From Verrucomicrobiales bacterium (GTDB lineage: Bacteria > Verrucomicrobiota > Verrucomicrobiia > Limisphaerales > CAIMTB01), in contig JAEUHG010000083.1 of assembly GCA_016795425.1 (NCBI GenBank), positions 1-64,000 of the forward strand: a stretch of DNA of 64,000 nucleotides. The letters are read 5' to 3'. The translations under genes and the position numbers were made by a program. The notes beneath the pieces were generated by a model, which was not told the DNA's origin, did not search any database, and saw nothing but the letters and a program-made list of their open reading frames with translations. Numbering within the stretch: position 1 is the stretch's first letter; each line of letters starts with the position of its first letter. Shown here piece by piece: positions 17,012 to 26,306 of this stretch.

Positions 17012-18295
17012 ATGAGGCGATCAATGCTTTACCAGCGGTGGCGGGAGGTGGCAGCCGGACTAAGCGGCGAACGCGCGCTCGTGGACTTGGGTGCCGGGCG
17101 ATCCTGGACGTTTTCGCAATTGGCGGCGGAGGCGGAACGGCTGGAGGTCCCTGCAGGCCGGATTGTTTATCCGCGCGGCGATGGAGCGACGTTCGTGCTG
17201 GAGGTGCTGCGCGGTTGGAGGCAGGGGGCCGTGGTGTGTCCGTTGGAAGACGGACAGGCTGAAGCGGCCTTTGGCAGATTGCCCGGTGCGGTGGCCCATG
17301 TGAAGACGACGTCGGCAACGACGCGAGTGGCTCGTTCGGTGGCATTCACCGCCACGCAGCTAGCGGCGGACGCGACGAATATCGTGGCGACCATGGGCTT
17401 GCGTCGGGACTGGCCGAATCTCGGAGCGATCTCCCTGGCCCATTCCTACGGGTTCTCCAACTTGGTGCTTCCCCTGTTGTTGCATGGAATCCCGCTGGTA
17501 TTGGTGGGCTCGCGTTTGCCCGAGGCGGTGCGCCGGGCGGGTGAAGCCTTGCCGGGGTTGACGCTGCCGGCCGTACCGAGCCTCTGGCGGGCGTGGCACG
17601 ATGCGAATGCCGTGCCGACGGGGACTCGACTGGCGATCTCCGCGGGCGCGCCACTGCCATTGCCATTGGAGCAGGAGGTGTTTCGCCAGCGGCATTTGAA
17701 GATACACAACTTCTACGGAGCCACGGAGTGCGGCGGAATCGCCTACGACGGCACGGAGGTTCCACGGACGGAAGCCTCTGTCGTGGGGTGTGCGATGTCC
17801 GGGGTGCAGTTGTCGACCAATGCCGAAGGCTGCCTCAGGGTGGAGGGGGCCAATGTGGCGTCGGGGTATTGGCCCGAGGCCGATGCGAATCTTGGGTCGG
17901 GCCATTTCCAAACGAGCGACCAGGTGGAATTGGGACTCGATGGCATGGTCCGCTTCCTGGGGCGCAACAGTGAAGTGATCAACGTGGCGGGGCGCAAAGT
18001 CGTTCCGGAGGAGGTTGAGCGCGTGCTCCAGGAGCACCCGGGAGTTCGGCAGTGCGTGGTGCTGGGAGTGCCCCGCCGCGGTGCCGAGCATGGCGAGCGC
18101 ATCGTGGCGGTGATCGTGGCGGAAGACGGCGTTCGGCGTGAGACCTTGGAGAGTTTCCTAAGTTCCAGGGTGCCGGACTGGCAGAGGCCGGGGGACTGGT
18201 GGTTCGTCGAGGACCTGATGCCAAGCGCCCGTGGCAAAGTCATCCGATCCGACTGGAGAAGGCGCTTTCTGGAGACCACGGACCGTGGTGGCTGA
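17012..18295 (+). CDS. AMP-binding (ANL) acyl/aryl ligase-like protein with altered P-loop
   Basis: A 427-residue adenylate-forming-enzyme homologue, shorter than typical ANL ligases (500-600). Recognisable core motifs are the A5 motif YGATECGG, the A7 region TSDQVELGLDGMVRFLGRNSEVINVAGRKVVPEEVE and the C-terminal A10 lysine in ARGKVIRSDWR. The A3 phosphate loop (TSGTTGxPK) appears as TSATTRVAR at residues 100-108, with both conserved glycines and the proline replaced, so ATP handling may differ. An enzyme of this kind loads an acyl or aryl acid onto ACP or CoA in aryl-polyene-type clusters. Its neighbours (LolA, acyltransferase, DUF3261, flavoprotein) match that setting, although it is transcribed convergently to them. 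Family secure; activity uncertain. Confidence 0.8.
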   Translation: MRRSMLYQRWREVAAGLSGERALVDLGAGRSWTFSQLAAEAERLEVPAGRIVYPRGDGATFVLEVLRGWRQGAVVCPLEDGQAEAAFGRLPGAVAHVKTTSATTRVARSVAFTATQLAADATNIVATMGLRRDWPNLGAISLAHSYGFSNLVLPLLLHGIPLVLVGSRLPEAVRRAGEALPGLTLPAVPSLWRAWHDANAVPTGTRLAISAGAPLPLPLEQEVFRQRHLKIHNFYGATECGGIAYDGTEVPRTEASVVGCAMSGVQLSTNAEGCLRVEGANVASGYWPEADANLGSGHFQTSDQVELGLDGMVRFLGRNSEVINVAGRKVVPEEVERVLQEHPGVRQCVVLGVPRRGAEHGERIVAVIVAEDGVRRETLESFLSSRVPDWQRPGDWWFVEDLMPSARGKVIRSDWRRRFLETTDRGG

Positions 18296-18318
18296 GCTCG
18301 GGTCCTGGACGGGGCGGT

Positions 18319-19068
18319 TCAGGGCCCAAGTGGCTGCGTCACTTTGTAGGTTGGGTCGATGTCGGGCTCAAAGAGCGAGTTCTCGACGGTCGGATTGGAA
18401 ACCGCATCGACAAAGTCGCTGCGCATGCGCATGCCGTCGGCGAAGGTCACCTCGGTGCCTGCCAGCGAGTAGGTCCGGGAGTCCAGGTGGATCGAGATCC
18501 CGGTCAGCAGTTTGCGAGTGGCGGGATGGCGCGGCGTCAGGACCAGCAAATAGAGGTCATTGGTGCGGATGGGCTCACGGACATCGAAGCGCTCGAGCAG
18601 AGTCTCACGGCGAGTGGGGAAACCCGCCTCAAGCAGGGCCAACGCTTCCCGCCAGGGCGCCGTCGCGGAGGCCTTCAGTGGATAACGTTCCGCGCGACGG
18701 AGCCGCGGATAAAGCAGGACCAGATCGGAAGGAGATCGAATGGCAATGGTCTGTGCAGGGCGACCGAGTTCCCATCGAAAGCGGTCAGGCAGCGCCACCC
18801 AGACGTGTCCGGTGGATGTGAGCGGTTGCGTGAAGGTCGGCAGCCAACGTGTTTGATGCACCTCCGCCGACCAGGTCTGGAGGTTCTTCTGAGCGGCAAA
18901 CCAGGCGTCGAGGACGGCCAACGTGGTCGCCGACGGGGAGTCGCCGCGCGCCGAGAATACCAAGCCTAGGAACGATGCGACGACCCAGCCTTTGGCGAGA
19001 CGATGAAGCGTGTTGCCTCGTCGGAGGCGATCGGGCCTCAGTGTTGGGGATCGGTGGGAAAGGGGCAT
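18319..19068 (-). CDS. LolA-like outer-membrane lipoprotein carrier
   Basis: The ATG at 19068 gives 249 residues: an Arg-rich N-region, a hydrophobic signal segment (GWVVASFLGLVFSARGD) and a mature domain resembling the LolA/COG2834 half-barrel (TWSAEVHQTRWLPTFTQPLTSTGHVWVALPDRFRWE, then SPSDLVLLYPRLRRAERY). Such periplasmic proteins bind acyl chains; dedicated LolA paralogues in aryl-polyene loci are thought to help carry the lipid-like product. It is the last gene of the minus-strand set behind the acyltransferase, from which it is separated by 151 bp with no gene that I can see. A Met about 26 codons upstream is possible but gives a poorer signal peptide. Confidence 0.75.
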   Translation of the reverse strand: MPLSHRSPTLRPDRLRRGNTLHRLAKGWVVASFLGLVFSARGDSPSATTLAVLDAWFAAQKNLQTWSAEVHQTRWLPTFTQPLTSTGHVWVALPDRFRWELGRPAQTIAIRSPSDLVLLYPRLRRAERYPLKASATAPWREALALLEAGFPTRRETLLERFDVREPIRTNDLYLLVLTPRHPATRKLLTGISIHLDSRTYSLAGTEVTFADGMRMRSDFVDAVSNPTVENSLFEPDIDPTYKVTQPLGP

Positions 19069-19219
19069 GGCAGGGGTCGATGAATCGGGCTGCGAGAGTT
19101 GAGGACTTATGCGGAGAGGCGTGGCCCACGCAAGACATGCCATGCCCGAGGCGCACCGAGGTGCGATCGACCCTGCCACTCGTCGCGTCGTCCGCGATCG
19201 GCGCGGTTGGATTCGAGGT

Positions 19220-20158
19220 TCATGGGATTGGCCGCGGCGGGGCCGAAGGTTGACCCGGAGCTTCCGGCGCCATGGGGGGGAGGGAGGTCCAGACTGGAAC
19301 AAAATGGAACCATTGTGTGGCGTGTTGCCGAATCACGGGTTCGAAGGCGCGGACGATATCCTGGACGAACTGTCGCCGGGACTCGCGAGTTCCGAGTTGC
19401 GCGCGATCATAGTGAAATTCGGGCAGGGCGTGAGCGCAGTATCCTTCGTGGGTGCGCACGATGTAGACGCCCACGATGGCGCAGCCGGTGACGCGCGCGA
19501 GGTCTGCCGGGGCCAGGGAGGCAGCGAAGGGACGGCCGAACAATTCGACCGTCGTGGCATTGGATGCGGGGCGATCGATCAACATCGCAACCGCCACGCC
19601 TTCCTCCAATTTACGGATGAGCGGAATCGATCCGAAGGCGTCCTGTCCGATGACCACGGTTTCGATGCCTTGGCGCGAGCGCGCCTGGCGTCGGAGTTCG
19701 GTGAAGTCGTCGCCAGGTTCGGCTTGGGTGACAACGGCCAGGCGGATGCCGCGGGAGGCGAGCAGCGGCGCCCCGAGTTCCCAGTTGCCAAGGTGGGGGG
19801 TCACCAGCAGTACCCCGCGACGCTTGGCGAGGGCATCGGTGAGATGGCGCCAGTCCTGGCCGGTGACGAACGAGGGATGCATGGAGACACCGGCCTCGAA
19901 CCGCCAGAGGTCGACCAGTTTGATGGCGAATTCACGCAGAAGTCGCCCTGCGGTGGCCGTGGCGGCCGCCCCGTCTCCGACGATCGGGGCGAGGTTGGAT
20001 TCGAGAATGCGCCGCCGCGGCACCGCCAGGGCGCCGTAGGCGGCGGCGCCGAGACTCCCCAAGGCGCAGCTGAGTCCGCGCGGAAGGCGTCGTGCGGCGC
20101 CGAGTCCGACCCGCCAAAGGCCGCCACGATAGAGGGTTGATGCACGGCCCCGCTTCAT
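19220..20158 (-). CDS. LpxL/HtrB-like lysophospholipid acyltransferase
   Basis: A 312-residue membrane-associated acyltransferase of the LpxL/HtrB type, transferring an acyl group from an acyl-ACP to a lipid or other hydroxyl acceptor at the inner membrane. The catalytic HX4E motif is His122-Glu127 in TPHLGNWEL. Later strands include AMLIDRP and ELFGRPFAASLAPADLAR, the usual substrate-binding region. The N-terminal hydrophobic stretch (30-48) may anchor it. It starts by ATGA overlap with the DUF3261-like gene, so the two are coupled. The family includes lipid A late acyltransferases, but here the context (LolA, DUF3261, halogenase-like flavoprotein, ligase) points to acylation of a specialised polyene or lipid. 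The C-terminal 20 residues are Pro-rich. Confidence 0.85.
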   Translation of the reverse strand: MKRGRASTLYRGGLWRVGLGAARRLPRGLSCALGSLGAAAYGALAVPRRRILESNLAPIVGDGAAATATAGRLLREFAIKLVDLWRFEAGVSMHPSFVTGQDWRHLTDALAKRRGVLLVTPHLGNWELGAPLLASRGIRLAVVTQAEPGDDFTELRRQARSRQGIETVVIGQDAFGSIPLIRKLEEGVAVAMLIDRPASNATTVELFGRPFAASLAPADLARVTGCAIVGVYIVRTHEGYCAHALPEFHYDRAQLGTRESRRQFVQDIVRAFEPVIRQHATQWFHFVPVWTSLPPMAPEAPGQPSAPPRPIP

Positions 20159-20631
20159 GGCGTCAGAAAGCCTTCCAGGGACTCACCGGTGCGCGGGTTG
20201 GATAAGCGGAATTCGCCCGTGGACCGCACCTGACCGGTCCACGGTTTGGGCAAGGTTGCCCCGTCCAGTGCCTCGGTGAGGACGAACCAGGCCGTCCACT
20301 GGGGAAGTCGGCCGCGTCCTTGTCGGTGTCGGGTGCCGGCGGCAAATTCGACGCGCCATCGACCGCCTTGGCGTTCGGCTTGGGCAAGGCAGAGCGGGTC
20401 CTTGCTGAACCTCACGAGAAAGTCAGGCCCGGGCGGGTTGATGACGATAAGCTCGCCGGCAAGTTCCGGCATGGAACGTCGGGGACACCAGACGGCCTGT
20501 CCGGTCCGGACATCGCCGGCGACGGGTGTAAGGGCTGAGACCGGCGCACGGTCCCGTGACGCCATACAGCCGGCCGAGAAGACGAGGCCGAGACCGAGGC
20601 CGAGACCGCCGAGAAATCGAAGGGGCGTCAT
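20155..20631 (-). CDS. DUF3261-like lipoprotein
   Basis: The ATG at 20631 gives 158 residues with a lipoprotein signal (GLGLGLGLVFSAGC, acylated Cys22). The mature part has beta strands with GELIVINPPGPDFLVRFSKDP and a central QGGRWRVEFAAG, consistent in size and pattern with DUF3261 lipoproteins of aryl-polyene clusters (ApeN-like). The role of that family is not established; they sit in the outer membrane or periplasm beside LolA and exporter genes. Both ends overlap neighbours as ATGA (flavoprotein upstream, acyltransferase downstream), so it is firmly in the operon. The family assignment rests on context and general pattern, not on a diagnostic motif. Confidence 0.65.
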   Translation of the reverse strand: MTPLRFLGGLGLGLGLVFSAGCMASRDRAPVSALTPVAGDVRTGQAVWCPRRSMPELAGELIVINPPGPDFLVRFSKDPLCLAQAERQGGRWRVEFAAGTRHRQGRGRLPQWTAWFVLTEALDGATLPKPWTGQVRSTGEFRLSNPRTGESLEGFLTP

Positions 20632-21932
20632 CCGACGGCGGGCGTGGTCTCGGGTTGGGGCACCACCGGGGCATGAGACAGGTGCGGGACAAATCCGATT
20701 CGGCGCTGGAGACGCACCATCCAATAGAACAGGTTCAACCGCCATCGCACCTTCCAGCCGCCCTGAAGTTCGCCGGCGAGCATGGCATTGACGGCGGAAG
20801 GAATGTCGAGGCGACCGCGGGGTTGGAGGAAGAGTTCGATAAAAGGGTGGGTGTAGTAGAGTTCCACCATGCGCGAATACTGAGCGAGAGCGGCCCGCAT
20901 GCGGCGTTCGTAGCGTCGGAACTGGGCGAGGCCGTCGGTGCCTTGGCGGTGCGCCTGGACAATGGCTTGGGCGGCGAGCCTCGCGGAGTGCATGGCGAGA
21001 AACACGCCGGAGGAGAAAATGGGGTCGATGAAAGCCGCGGCATCGCCAACGCGGATCACTCGCGGGCTCGCGAAGGTGCGGTTGGCGTACGAGAAGTCGG
21101 CGGTGACCTCGAGTTCGCCCAGGCGGCGGGCGCCAGCCAGACGGCGGGCCAGGTCGGGACTGGACCGGACCGCTGCCTGGAACGCTTCTTCGGGGCGGGC
21201 GCGACTTTGCTGGAAGGCATCTCGATCGGTCACCAAGCCCACCGAGGTTTTTTCGGCGGAGATGGGGATGATCCAGAACCATTGGTTTTCGAGGCGATAA
21301 ATGACGGTATCGCCGCCAGCCTCCCCGGGGTCGAGTTCGACGCCCGTGAAATGCGCGTAAATGGCGAGCTTCTTGAGTCGCGGATGCATGATCCGCAATC
21401 CCTGTTGATTGCCACTGAGATTGCCGCGGCCACTGGCGTCGACGAGAAAACGCCCGCGAAAGGTGTGAAGGGTCCCGGCGGGATCCTTCACCTCGAGGGT
21501 GATTGGGTCGGAATCCGCTTCGATGCGACCGGCGGTCCAGCCTTCGTGAACCTCTGCGCCTGCTTTGGCGGCCTGACGGAGGAGGATTTCGTCGAAGCGG
21601 GCGCGCTCCACCTGGAAGATCTCCGTTTCCCGATTGAAACGTCCCTGCCGGAACTGAAATCGGGTGCCGGCACTGCCGTTGCCGAGATGAAACTGCGCGC
21701 CCGTCTTCCTGGGGAATCCCGCCTTGGCCAAGGCATCGAGGACGCCGAGTTCCTCAAAGATGCCTCGGTTGTAGGGAAGCAACGATTCGCCGATATGGAA
21801 CCGGGGAAAGACCTCCTTTTCGAAGACCACGACCTTCAGTCCTTGTTGCGCGAGCAGATTGGCGGCACAGCTGCCACCGGGGCCTCCACCAATGACGAGC
21901 GCGTCGTAACAAGGCGTATGCACTCCGCGCAT
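20628..21932 (-). CDS. FAD-dependent oxidoreductase, halogenase-like
   Basis: The ATG at 21932 gives 434 residues, normal for the family; a GTG at 22076 would add 48 Pro-rich residues. The N-terminal FAD fold has ALVIGGGPGGSCAANLLA (residues 11-28), then GESLLPYN (48-55). GDAAAFIDPIFSSGVFLAMHSA is the second FAD motif. It carries both halogenase landmarks: Lys76 in FPRKTGAQF and a WxWxIP motif at residues 218-223 (WFWIIP). The second block is also found in non-halogenating oxidoreductases of polyene and flexirubin-type clusters, so chlorination is possible but not shown. It is the first gene of the set that leads to DUF3261, acyltransferase and LolA, and it begins shortly after the NodB/PHP gene on the same strand. 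Confidence 0.85.
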   Translation of the reverse strand: MRGVHTPCYDALVIGGGPGGSCAANLLAQQGLKVVVFEKEVFPRFHIGESLLPYNRGIFEELGVLDALAKAGFPRKTGAQFHLGNGSAGTRFQFRQGRFNRETEIFQVERARFDEILLRQAAKAGAEVHEGWTAGRIEADSDPITLEVKDPAGTLHTFRGRFLVDASGRGNLSGNQQGLRIMHPRLKKLAIYAHFTGVELDPGEAGGDTVIYRLENQWFWIIPISAEKTSVGLVTDRDAFQQSRARPEEAFQAAVRSSPDLARRLAGARRLGELEVTADFSYANRTFASPRVIRVGDAAAFIDPIFSSGVFLAMHSARLAAQAIVQAHRQGTDGLAQFRRYERRMRAALAQYSRMVELYYTHPFIELFLQPRGRLDIPSAVNAMLAGELQGGWKVRWRLNLFYWMVRLQRRIGFVPHLSHAPVVPQPETTPAVG

Positions 21933-22077
21933 CAAAGCGGGGGAGTCGGGGCGGTGCAAGCCGTCGGTCGAGCGAATGGGCGCCGGAGGCGGTTTCGCAG
22001 GAAGGGCTTTGGACGGTGGGAAGCGGGCGAAGGATGCCCGTTGGGGGGGCGGTGGAACCGGTTCGCCAGCGATCACC

Positions 22078-24474
22078 TCAGAGCCGGGCCTGGATCGCCT
22101 GCCAGGCTTTGAGGGACGCCTCGTATTCCGCCAGTTCTTCGGGGCTGAGGACGTTTCGATTGCGGGCGATCTCCTCCTCGACGCGGCGAAGGCAACCCTC
22201 GACTTCCTCCCGGCGCGGGCGCTGCGGAGCCCCTTCGACCTCTACGAACCAGGGGGCGGTATGGGCGAATCGAAGACGGCCGGTACCCTCCGCCGGAACC
22301 TCCCAGCAGCGCACCGCCAGCCAACACGATTCGCCGATCTCGATGGACTCCGAGAAGCGGCCCGAGTGGGTCATGGCATGGGCGGAACGCGGGGCGAAGC
22401 TTAGGGTTCGGATCACCTCGCCGTTGCGTAGAATCTCCACTCCACGAATGCGGCCCGGGGCCACCACCTCTCCTTCGATGCGCAGGTGGCGTCGAGCCCC
22501 AGCGGCCAACGGAAAAGTAGTGCCGGGATGCTGATCGTCGACGGTGGCGAGCAGTCGTGGTCCGGTGGTCACGAAGCTGCGACCGTCCCGCAAGCCCTTC
22601 ATCCAGGCGTCGAAATCGAACGGGCCCTCGAGATGCACGTACACCCGCGAGAAGCCGAGCGGGACCGGGTGAACGCCGTGGGCCGTGCCGGCGGTCGGTT
22701 GCAATCGGAACCCGCAGTTGAGCAGCACATACCACGTTCGCAGGCCGTACAGAGTCCATCTCTCCTCCGTGTCGGTGCCCGTGCCCGGGATACCCATCCA
22801 TGGCGGAGCCGGCACCGCCCAGTTGCGGAGGGCATAGTCGACGCGCCAATGATGGTTATTGGCGATCTCGAAGAGATTCACGGGCAACAGTGGCACGATC
22901 ACCAGGGACCACGGCCAGTTGTGCTTCTCCAGGTCGATCAGAGCTCCTTCCTCGCGGGCGCGCCTCGCCACTTCGCGCAACGGAAACACCGGGATGTCGA
23001 AGCGGTTGGTGTGATGAATGATCACGAACGCGCCCAGCGTGTGTTCCTTTCTGCCGGTTCGAAAAATCTCATACTCGGTGTTGCGCGGGTAGATGACGTG
23101 GGTCGCGTCGATGGGAATGGGAGCGGACGGAAACGAACCCGGCACATTGCGATCGCTGAGATTGGGCGGAACGGTCGAGACGAGCGTCCAATCGGTCACC
23201 GGCAGGACCACGTGGACATCCTCCGCCAGGACCGCCGAACGTAATTCGGCTGGATCCCGATGAACATGGGTATCACCGCCATACCAGCCCCGCGCGGCGA
23301 GGTTCGACCATCGTCGCAACCGCAGGCTGAATTTCACCGGCTCCCCCGCAACTTCAATCTCCTGGGTCTCCGGGATCCATTCCTTGCCGCGTTCGGCGGT
23401 GATTCGGTATTTCCCAGGCGGGAGTTCGAGTCGGAATGGGTGGGCCGAGAGGATGGTATGCATCTCGACTGACTGAGTCCCAGAGCCGTGGCGCCGCTCA
23501 TAGCGGACCGCCTGACCGGCGAAGGAAGCCGACCGCGGAAAATGCCAGGTGCCGTCCGGGCCCTGGACGTAGACCCGGGAAGGAATGATTTCGCCCGTGC
23601 CGGCGTCCCGGACTTCTCCCTCGACGGTGCGCTCGGTTCGAGCGGCCTGACGGCTTTGGATGATCGCCATGGGATCCTTCGGTTCGGGTATTCCCTCGAT
23701 GAACCCTCCCAGATCGCGCAGTGCGAGAACGCGAAACTGGTTCGTCTTCAGATACTGCATGTACTCGCGAAATCGAACGGGGTCGGTATGGACCCAGGGA
23801 TGGTCGCGATCGGGAACGCCGTGGAATTGGATCACCGCAATGCGCCCGTCTTTCGCCTGGTCGACCGCGCGGCGAAAGTCAGCAAGAGTCCAGTCCGGAC
23901 GCGCGTCGCCGGCGGACGGAATGAGCAACCGATGGTCCTGGCCGGGCTGGTACGCGAATCCACGGCCCCAATCGTACGGATGTTCCGGAGCACCGCCGCG
24001 TCGGGCGAATCGAAAGCCTAGTTCTTGGAGAATGGGCAAGGCGCCGGGGTGGATGGCATTGCCTGGCCAGGCGAAGCTGATGGGCCGCGGAATCCCGTGT
24101 TCCGCGCAGCGGGCGTTGATGGCTTCGAGTTGTTCGCGAAGGCGTCCGAGCGTATCCGGCGACACCCCGAGGTGATCGCGCGTATGGTTGCCGATCTCGA
24201 ATCCATCCTCGTGCAGACCTGCGATCTGCTCCCAGGTCATGTAGTCGGCCTTGTTGGTTCGAAATGAAAAGCCCTCGGTGATGAAGAAGGTGGCTCCGAA
24301 ACCGAGTTCCTTCAGCAGCGGACGGACCACGGTGGCATGCGAAACCACCGAATCATCAAAGGTCAGCACAACGGTGCGATCCGGTATTCTGGCGCCCGGA
24401 GTCGCCGCCTGCGAGGGGTGAATGGACAAGGTCGCGAAGGCCGCGGCGATAACGATGAGAAGATGTCGGATCAT
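22078..24474 (-). CDS. Secreted NodB polysaccharide deacetylase / PHP-type metallohydrolase fusion
   Basis: The ATG at 24474 gives 798 residues with a signal peptide (LLIVIAAAFATLSIHPSQA). Domain 1 (about 35-270) is a NodB deacetylase: VVLTFDDSVVSH with the catalytic/metal Asp pair, FGATFFITEGF, and EIGNHTRDH with the metal His residues. A carboxypeptidase-regulatory-like beta domain follows (about 290-390: TVEGEVRDAGTGEIIPSRVYV). Domain 2 begins near residue 401 with WYGGDTHVHRDP, typical of CehA/McbA-type PHP metallohydrolases. The end is a charged helical tail. The deacetylase domain probably removes N- or O-acetyl groups from an extracellular polysaccharide; the PHP part may hydrolyse a phosphoester or related bond. 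Fusion of the two is uncommon. No frameshift is seen. Confidence 0.85.
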   Translation of the reverse strand: MIRHLLIVIAAAFATLSIHPSQAATPGARIPDRTVVLTFDDSVVSHATVVRPLLKELGFGATFFITEGFSFRTNKADYMTWEQIAGLHEDGFEIGNHTRDHLGVSPDTLGRLREQLEAINARCAEHGIPRPISFAWPGNAIHPGALPILQELGFRFARRGGAPEHPYDWGRGFAYQPGQDHRLLIPSAGDARPDWTLADFRRAVDQAKDGRIAVIQFHGVPDRDHPWVHTDPVRFREYMQYLKTNQFRVLALRDLGGFIEGIPEPKDPMAIIQSRQAARTERTVEGEVRDAGTGEIIPSRVYVQGPDGTWHFPRSASFAGQAVRYERRHGSGTQSVEMHTILSAHPFRLELPPGKYRITAERGKEWIPETQEIEVAGEPVKFSLRLRRWSNLAARGWYGGDTHVHRDPAELRSAVLAEDVHVVLPVTDWTLVSTVPPNLSDRNVPGSFPSAPIPIDATHVIYPRNTEYEIFRTGRKEHTLGAFVIIHHTNRFDIPVFPLREVARRAREEGALIDLEKHNWPWSLVIVPLLPVNLFEIANNHHWRVDYALRNWAVPAPPWMGIPGTGTDTEERWTLYGLRTWYVLLNCGFRLQPTAGTAHGVHPVPLGFSRVYVHLEGPFDFDAWMKGLRDGRSFVTTGPRLLATVDDQHPGTTFPLAAGARRHLRIEGEVVAPGRIRGVEILRNGEVIRTLSFAPRSAHAMTHSGRFSESIEIGESCWLAVRCWEVPAEGTGRLRFAHTAPWFVEVEGAPQRPRREEVEGCLRRVEEEIARNRNVLSPEELAEYEASLKAWQAIQARL

Positions 24475-24664
24475 GGCTTCGTGAAGGGCCTTCGCAGCGG
24501 AACAGGATGAAGCCTCACTGAAGCTGGACGGGGTCGGGTCGGTCGATCCCAAAATCACGCCACTTCACTCTTCCGCCGCTGGCGCCTTCGAGGTCAGGCT
24601 CGAAAGCGAACACCCGGTGCGACGGAGACGCTTCGCCCGGCCACGACCACGACGACGCCTCGCC

Positions 24665-26107
24665 ATGAACCATCCTGCCTCGCCACTCCGGCTCCATCCA
24701 CGCCTCCTTGGTACGTCGTTCAATCGCTTATTGAGAATGCTCGTGGTGGGGGCGATGTGTGGGTGCGTCACGGTCGGGTTGGCGAGGGCCGAGACGGTGG
24801 CCGAACGCGACGCGCGGATGGCATGGTGGCGGGACGCGCGCCTCGGCATGTTCGTGCATTGGGGTTTGTACTCGGCTGCGGAAGGAGTGTGGGACGGCAA
24901 GACGTACCAAGGCGGTGTCGAATGGGTGCAACACTATGCGGGGGTTCCGGCGGAGGTGTACGCCGCGCGCCTGCGGCCCTGGTTCAAGCCCAAGAAGGGA
25001 TTCGCCCGGGAGTGGGCGCGGTTGGCGAAGAGCATGGGCGCGGAATACGTCGTCTTTACCGGCAAGCACCACGAAGGCTTCGCTCTCTGGGACAGCAAGC
25101 TTACCGATTTCGATGCCAAGGACTTCGTCGGCCGGGACCTGTTCAAGGAGATTGTATCCGCCTTGCGCGCTGAGGGACTGCGGGTTGGCGTGTATTTTTC
25201 GATGATCGATTGGCATCACCCGGATTTTCCGGTGAAGAACACCGGACTGCCGCATCCGCTCCAGAAGCACCTGGACCGGCCTGGATTCGATCCGGATGCG
25301 GGTCGGCAGATGGACCGATACGTGGACTACATGCATCGGCAGGCCGAGGAGATCACCACACGCTATGGCCGGCTCGACATTCTCTGGTGGGACTACAGCA
25401 GCAAGGAGACGCAGGGACCTGCCTGGCGCGCGGATGAACTCATGGCGGCCGTGCGACAACGGCAGCCAGGAATCATCATGAACAATCGGCTCTACTTCTC
25501 GCCTAATGTCGAAGGTGACAATCTGGGGATTTTCGACGTGCGCCACGGCGATTTCACCACGCCGGAACAGCACATTCCGGCGACCGGCGTTCCTGGCGTC
25601 GATTGGGAAGCTTGCATGACCCTGAATGGCACGTGGGGTTGGAGTCAGCATGATTTCAGCTGGAAGTCGGCGGCCGACCTTGTGCGCAACACCGTCGATA
25701 TCGCCTCGAAGGGGGGCAACTACCTTATAAATGCAGGTCCCCTCGCAGACGGCACCCTTCCGGAAACCATTCAGGTGCGGTTCCGGGAACTCGGCGAGTG
25801 GATGAAGGTTTACGGGGAATCCGTGCGCGGCACGACGGCCAATCCGGTGGGAGCCGTGCCGTGGGGACGGATCACGGCCAAACCCGGGAAGCTCTATCTG
25901 CATGTGATCGACTGGCCCAAGGACCATCGCATCCTGGTACCGATCCAGCCTCCGCCTGCGCAGGCCACCGGCCGAATGCTGGGCGACCCAGAGAATCAGT
26001 CGATCGCCTGCGATATTCAGGCGAATGGCGTGGTGGTGACGCTGCGGCCCGGTCGGCAGAATCCATACGTATCCGTGGCGGTTCTGGAATTGCCAGGAAG
26101 GAACTGA
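24665..26107 (+). CDS. Secreted alpha-L-fucosidase (GH29)
   Basis: The ATG at 24665 gives 480 residues. A later Met at 24737 would shorten the N-terminus to a compact signal peptide (MLVVGAMCGCVTVGLARAE), so the exact start is open. GH29 motifs are clear: WWRDARLGMFVHWGLYSAAEG, FTGKHHEGFALWDSKLTDFD and the nucleophile Asp243 in LDILWWDYSS. GGNYLINAGPLADGTLP is the typical end of the TIM barrel before the C-terminal beta domain. The enzyme releases alpha-L-fucose from glycans by a retaining mechanism, probably in the periplasm or outside the cell. It is divergent from the NodB/PHP gene and close to further glycan genes, fitting use of fucose-rich algal or mucin polysaccharide. Confidence 0.92.
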   Translation: MNHPASPLRLHPRLLGTSFNRLLRMLVVGAMCGCVTVGLARAETVAERDARMAWWRDARLGMFVHWGLYSAAEGVWDGKTYQGGVEWVQHYAGVPAEVYAARLRPWFKPKKGFAREWARLAKSMGAEYVVFTGKHHEGFALWDSKLTDFDAKDFVGRDLFKEIVSALRAEGLRVGVYFSMIDWHHPDFPVKNTGLPHPLQKHLDRPGFDPDAGRQMDRYVDYMHRQAEEITTRYGRLDILWWDYSSKETQGPAWRADELMAAVRQRQPGIIMNNRLYFSPNVEGDNLGIFDVRHGDFTTPEQHIPATGVPGVDWEACMTLNGTWGWSQHDFSWKSAADLVRNTVDIASKGGNYLINAGPLADGTLPETIQVRFRELGEWMKVYGESVRGTTANPVGAVPWGRITAKPGKLYLHVIDWPKDHRILVPIQPPPAQATGRMLGDPENQSIACDIQANGVVVTLRPGRQNPYVSVAVLELPGRN

Positions 26108-26306
26108 TGCGCCTCTGAGGTTTGGACACAGTTCCGCGGCATGCTGCCAGCCGTGGGGGGCTCCTGGCATGCCCCAAACCCTCCCGCGATGCTTCGCGGA
26201 TCGAAGTGACCCAGACCGCGGACCTGAGGCGATGGGTGGCCCAGGCGATGGGATCGGCTTTTTGCTTTGCGCCCGCGTGGTTTGCCGGTTGGATCCTGGG
26301 CACACT

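Noticed and set aside
20628..21932. Firm call of a tryptophan halogenase
   Set aside because: Lys76 and WxWxIP are present, but non-halogenating relatives in polyene clusters share much of the sequence; the substrate is unknown.
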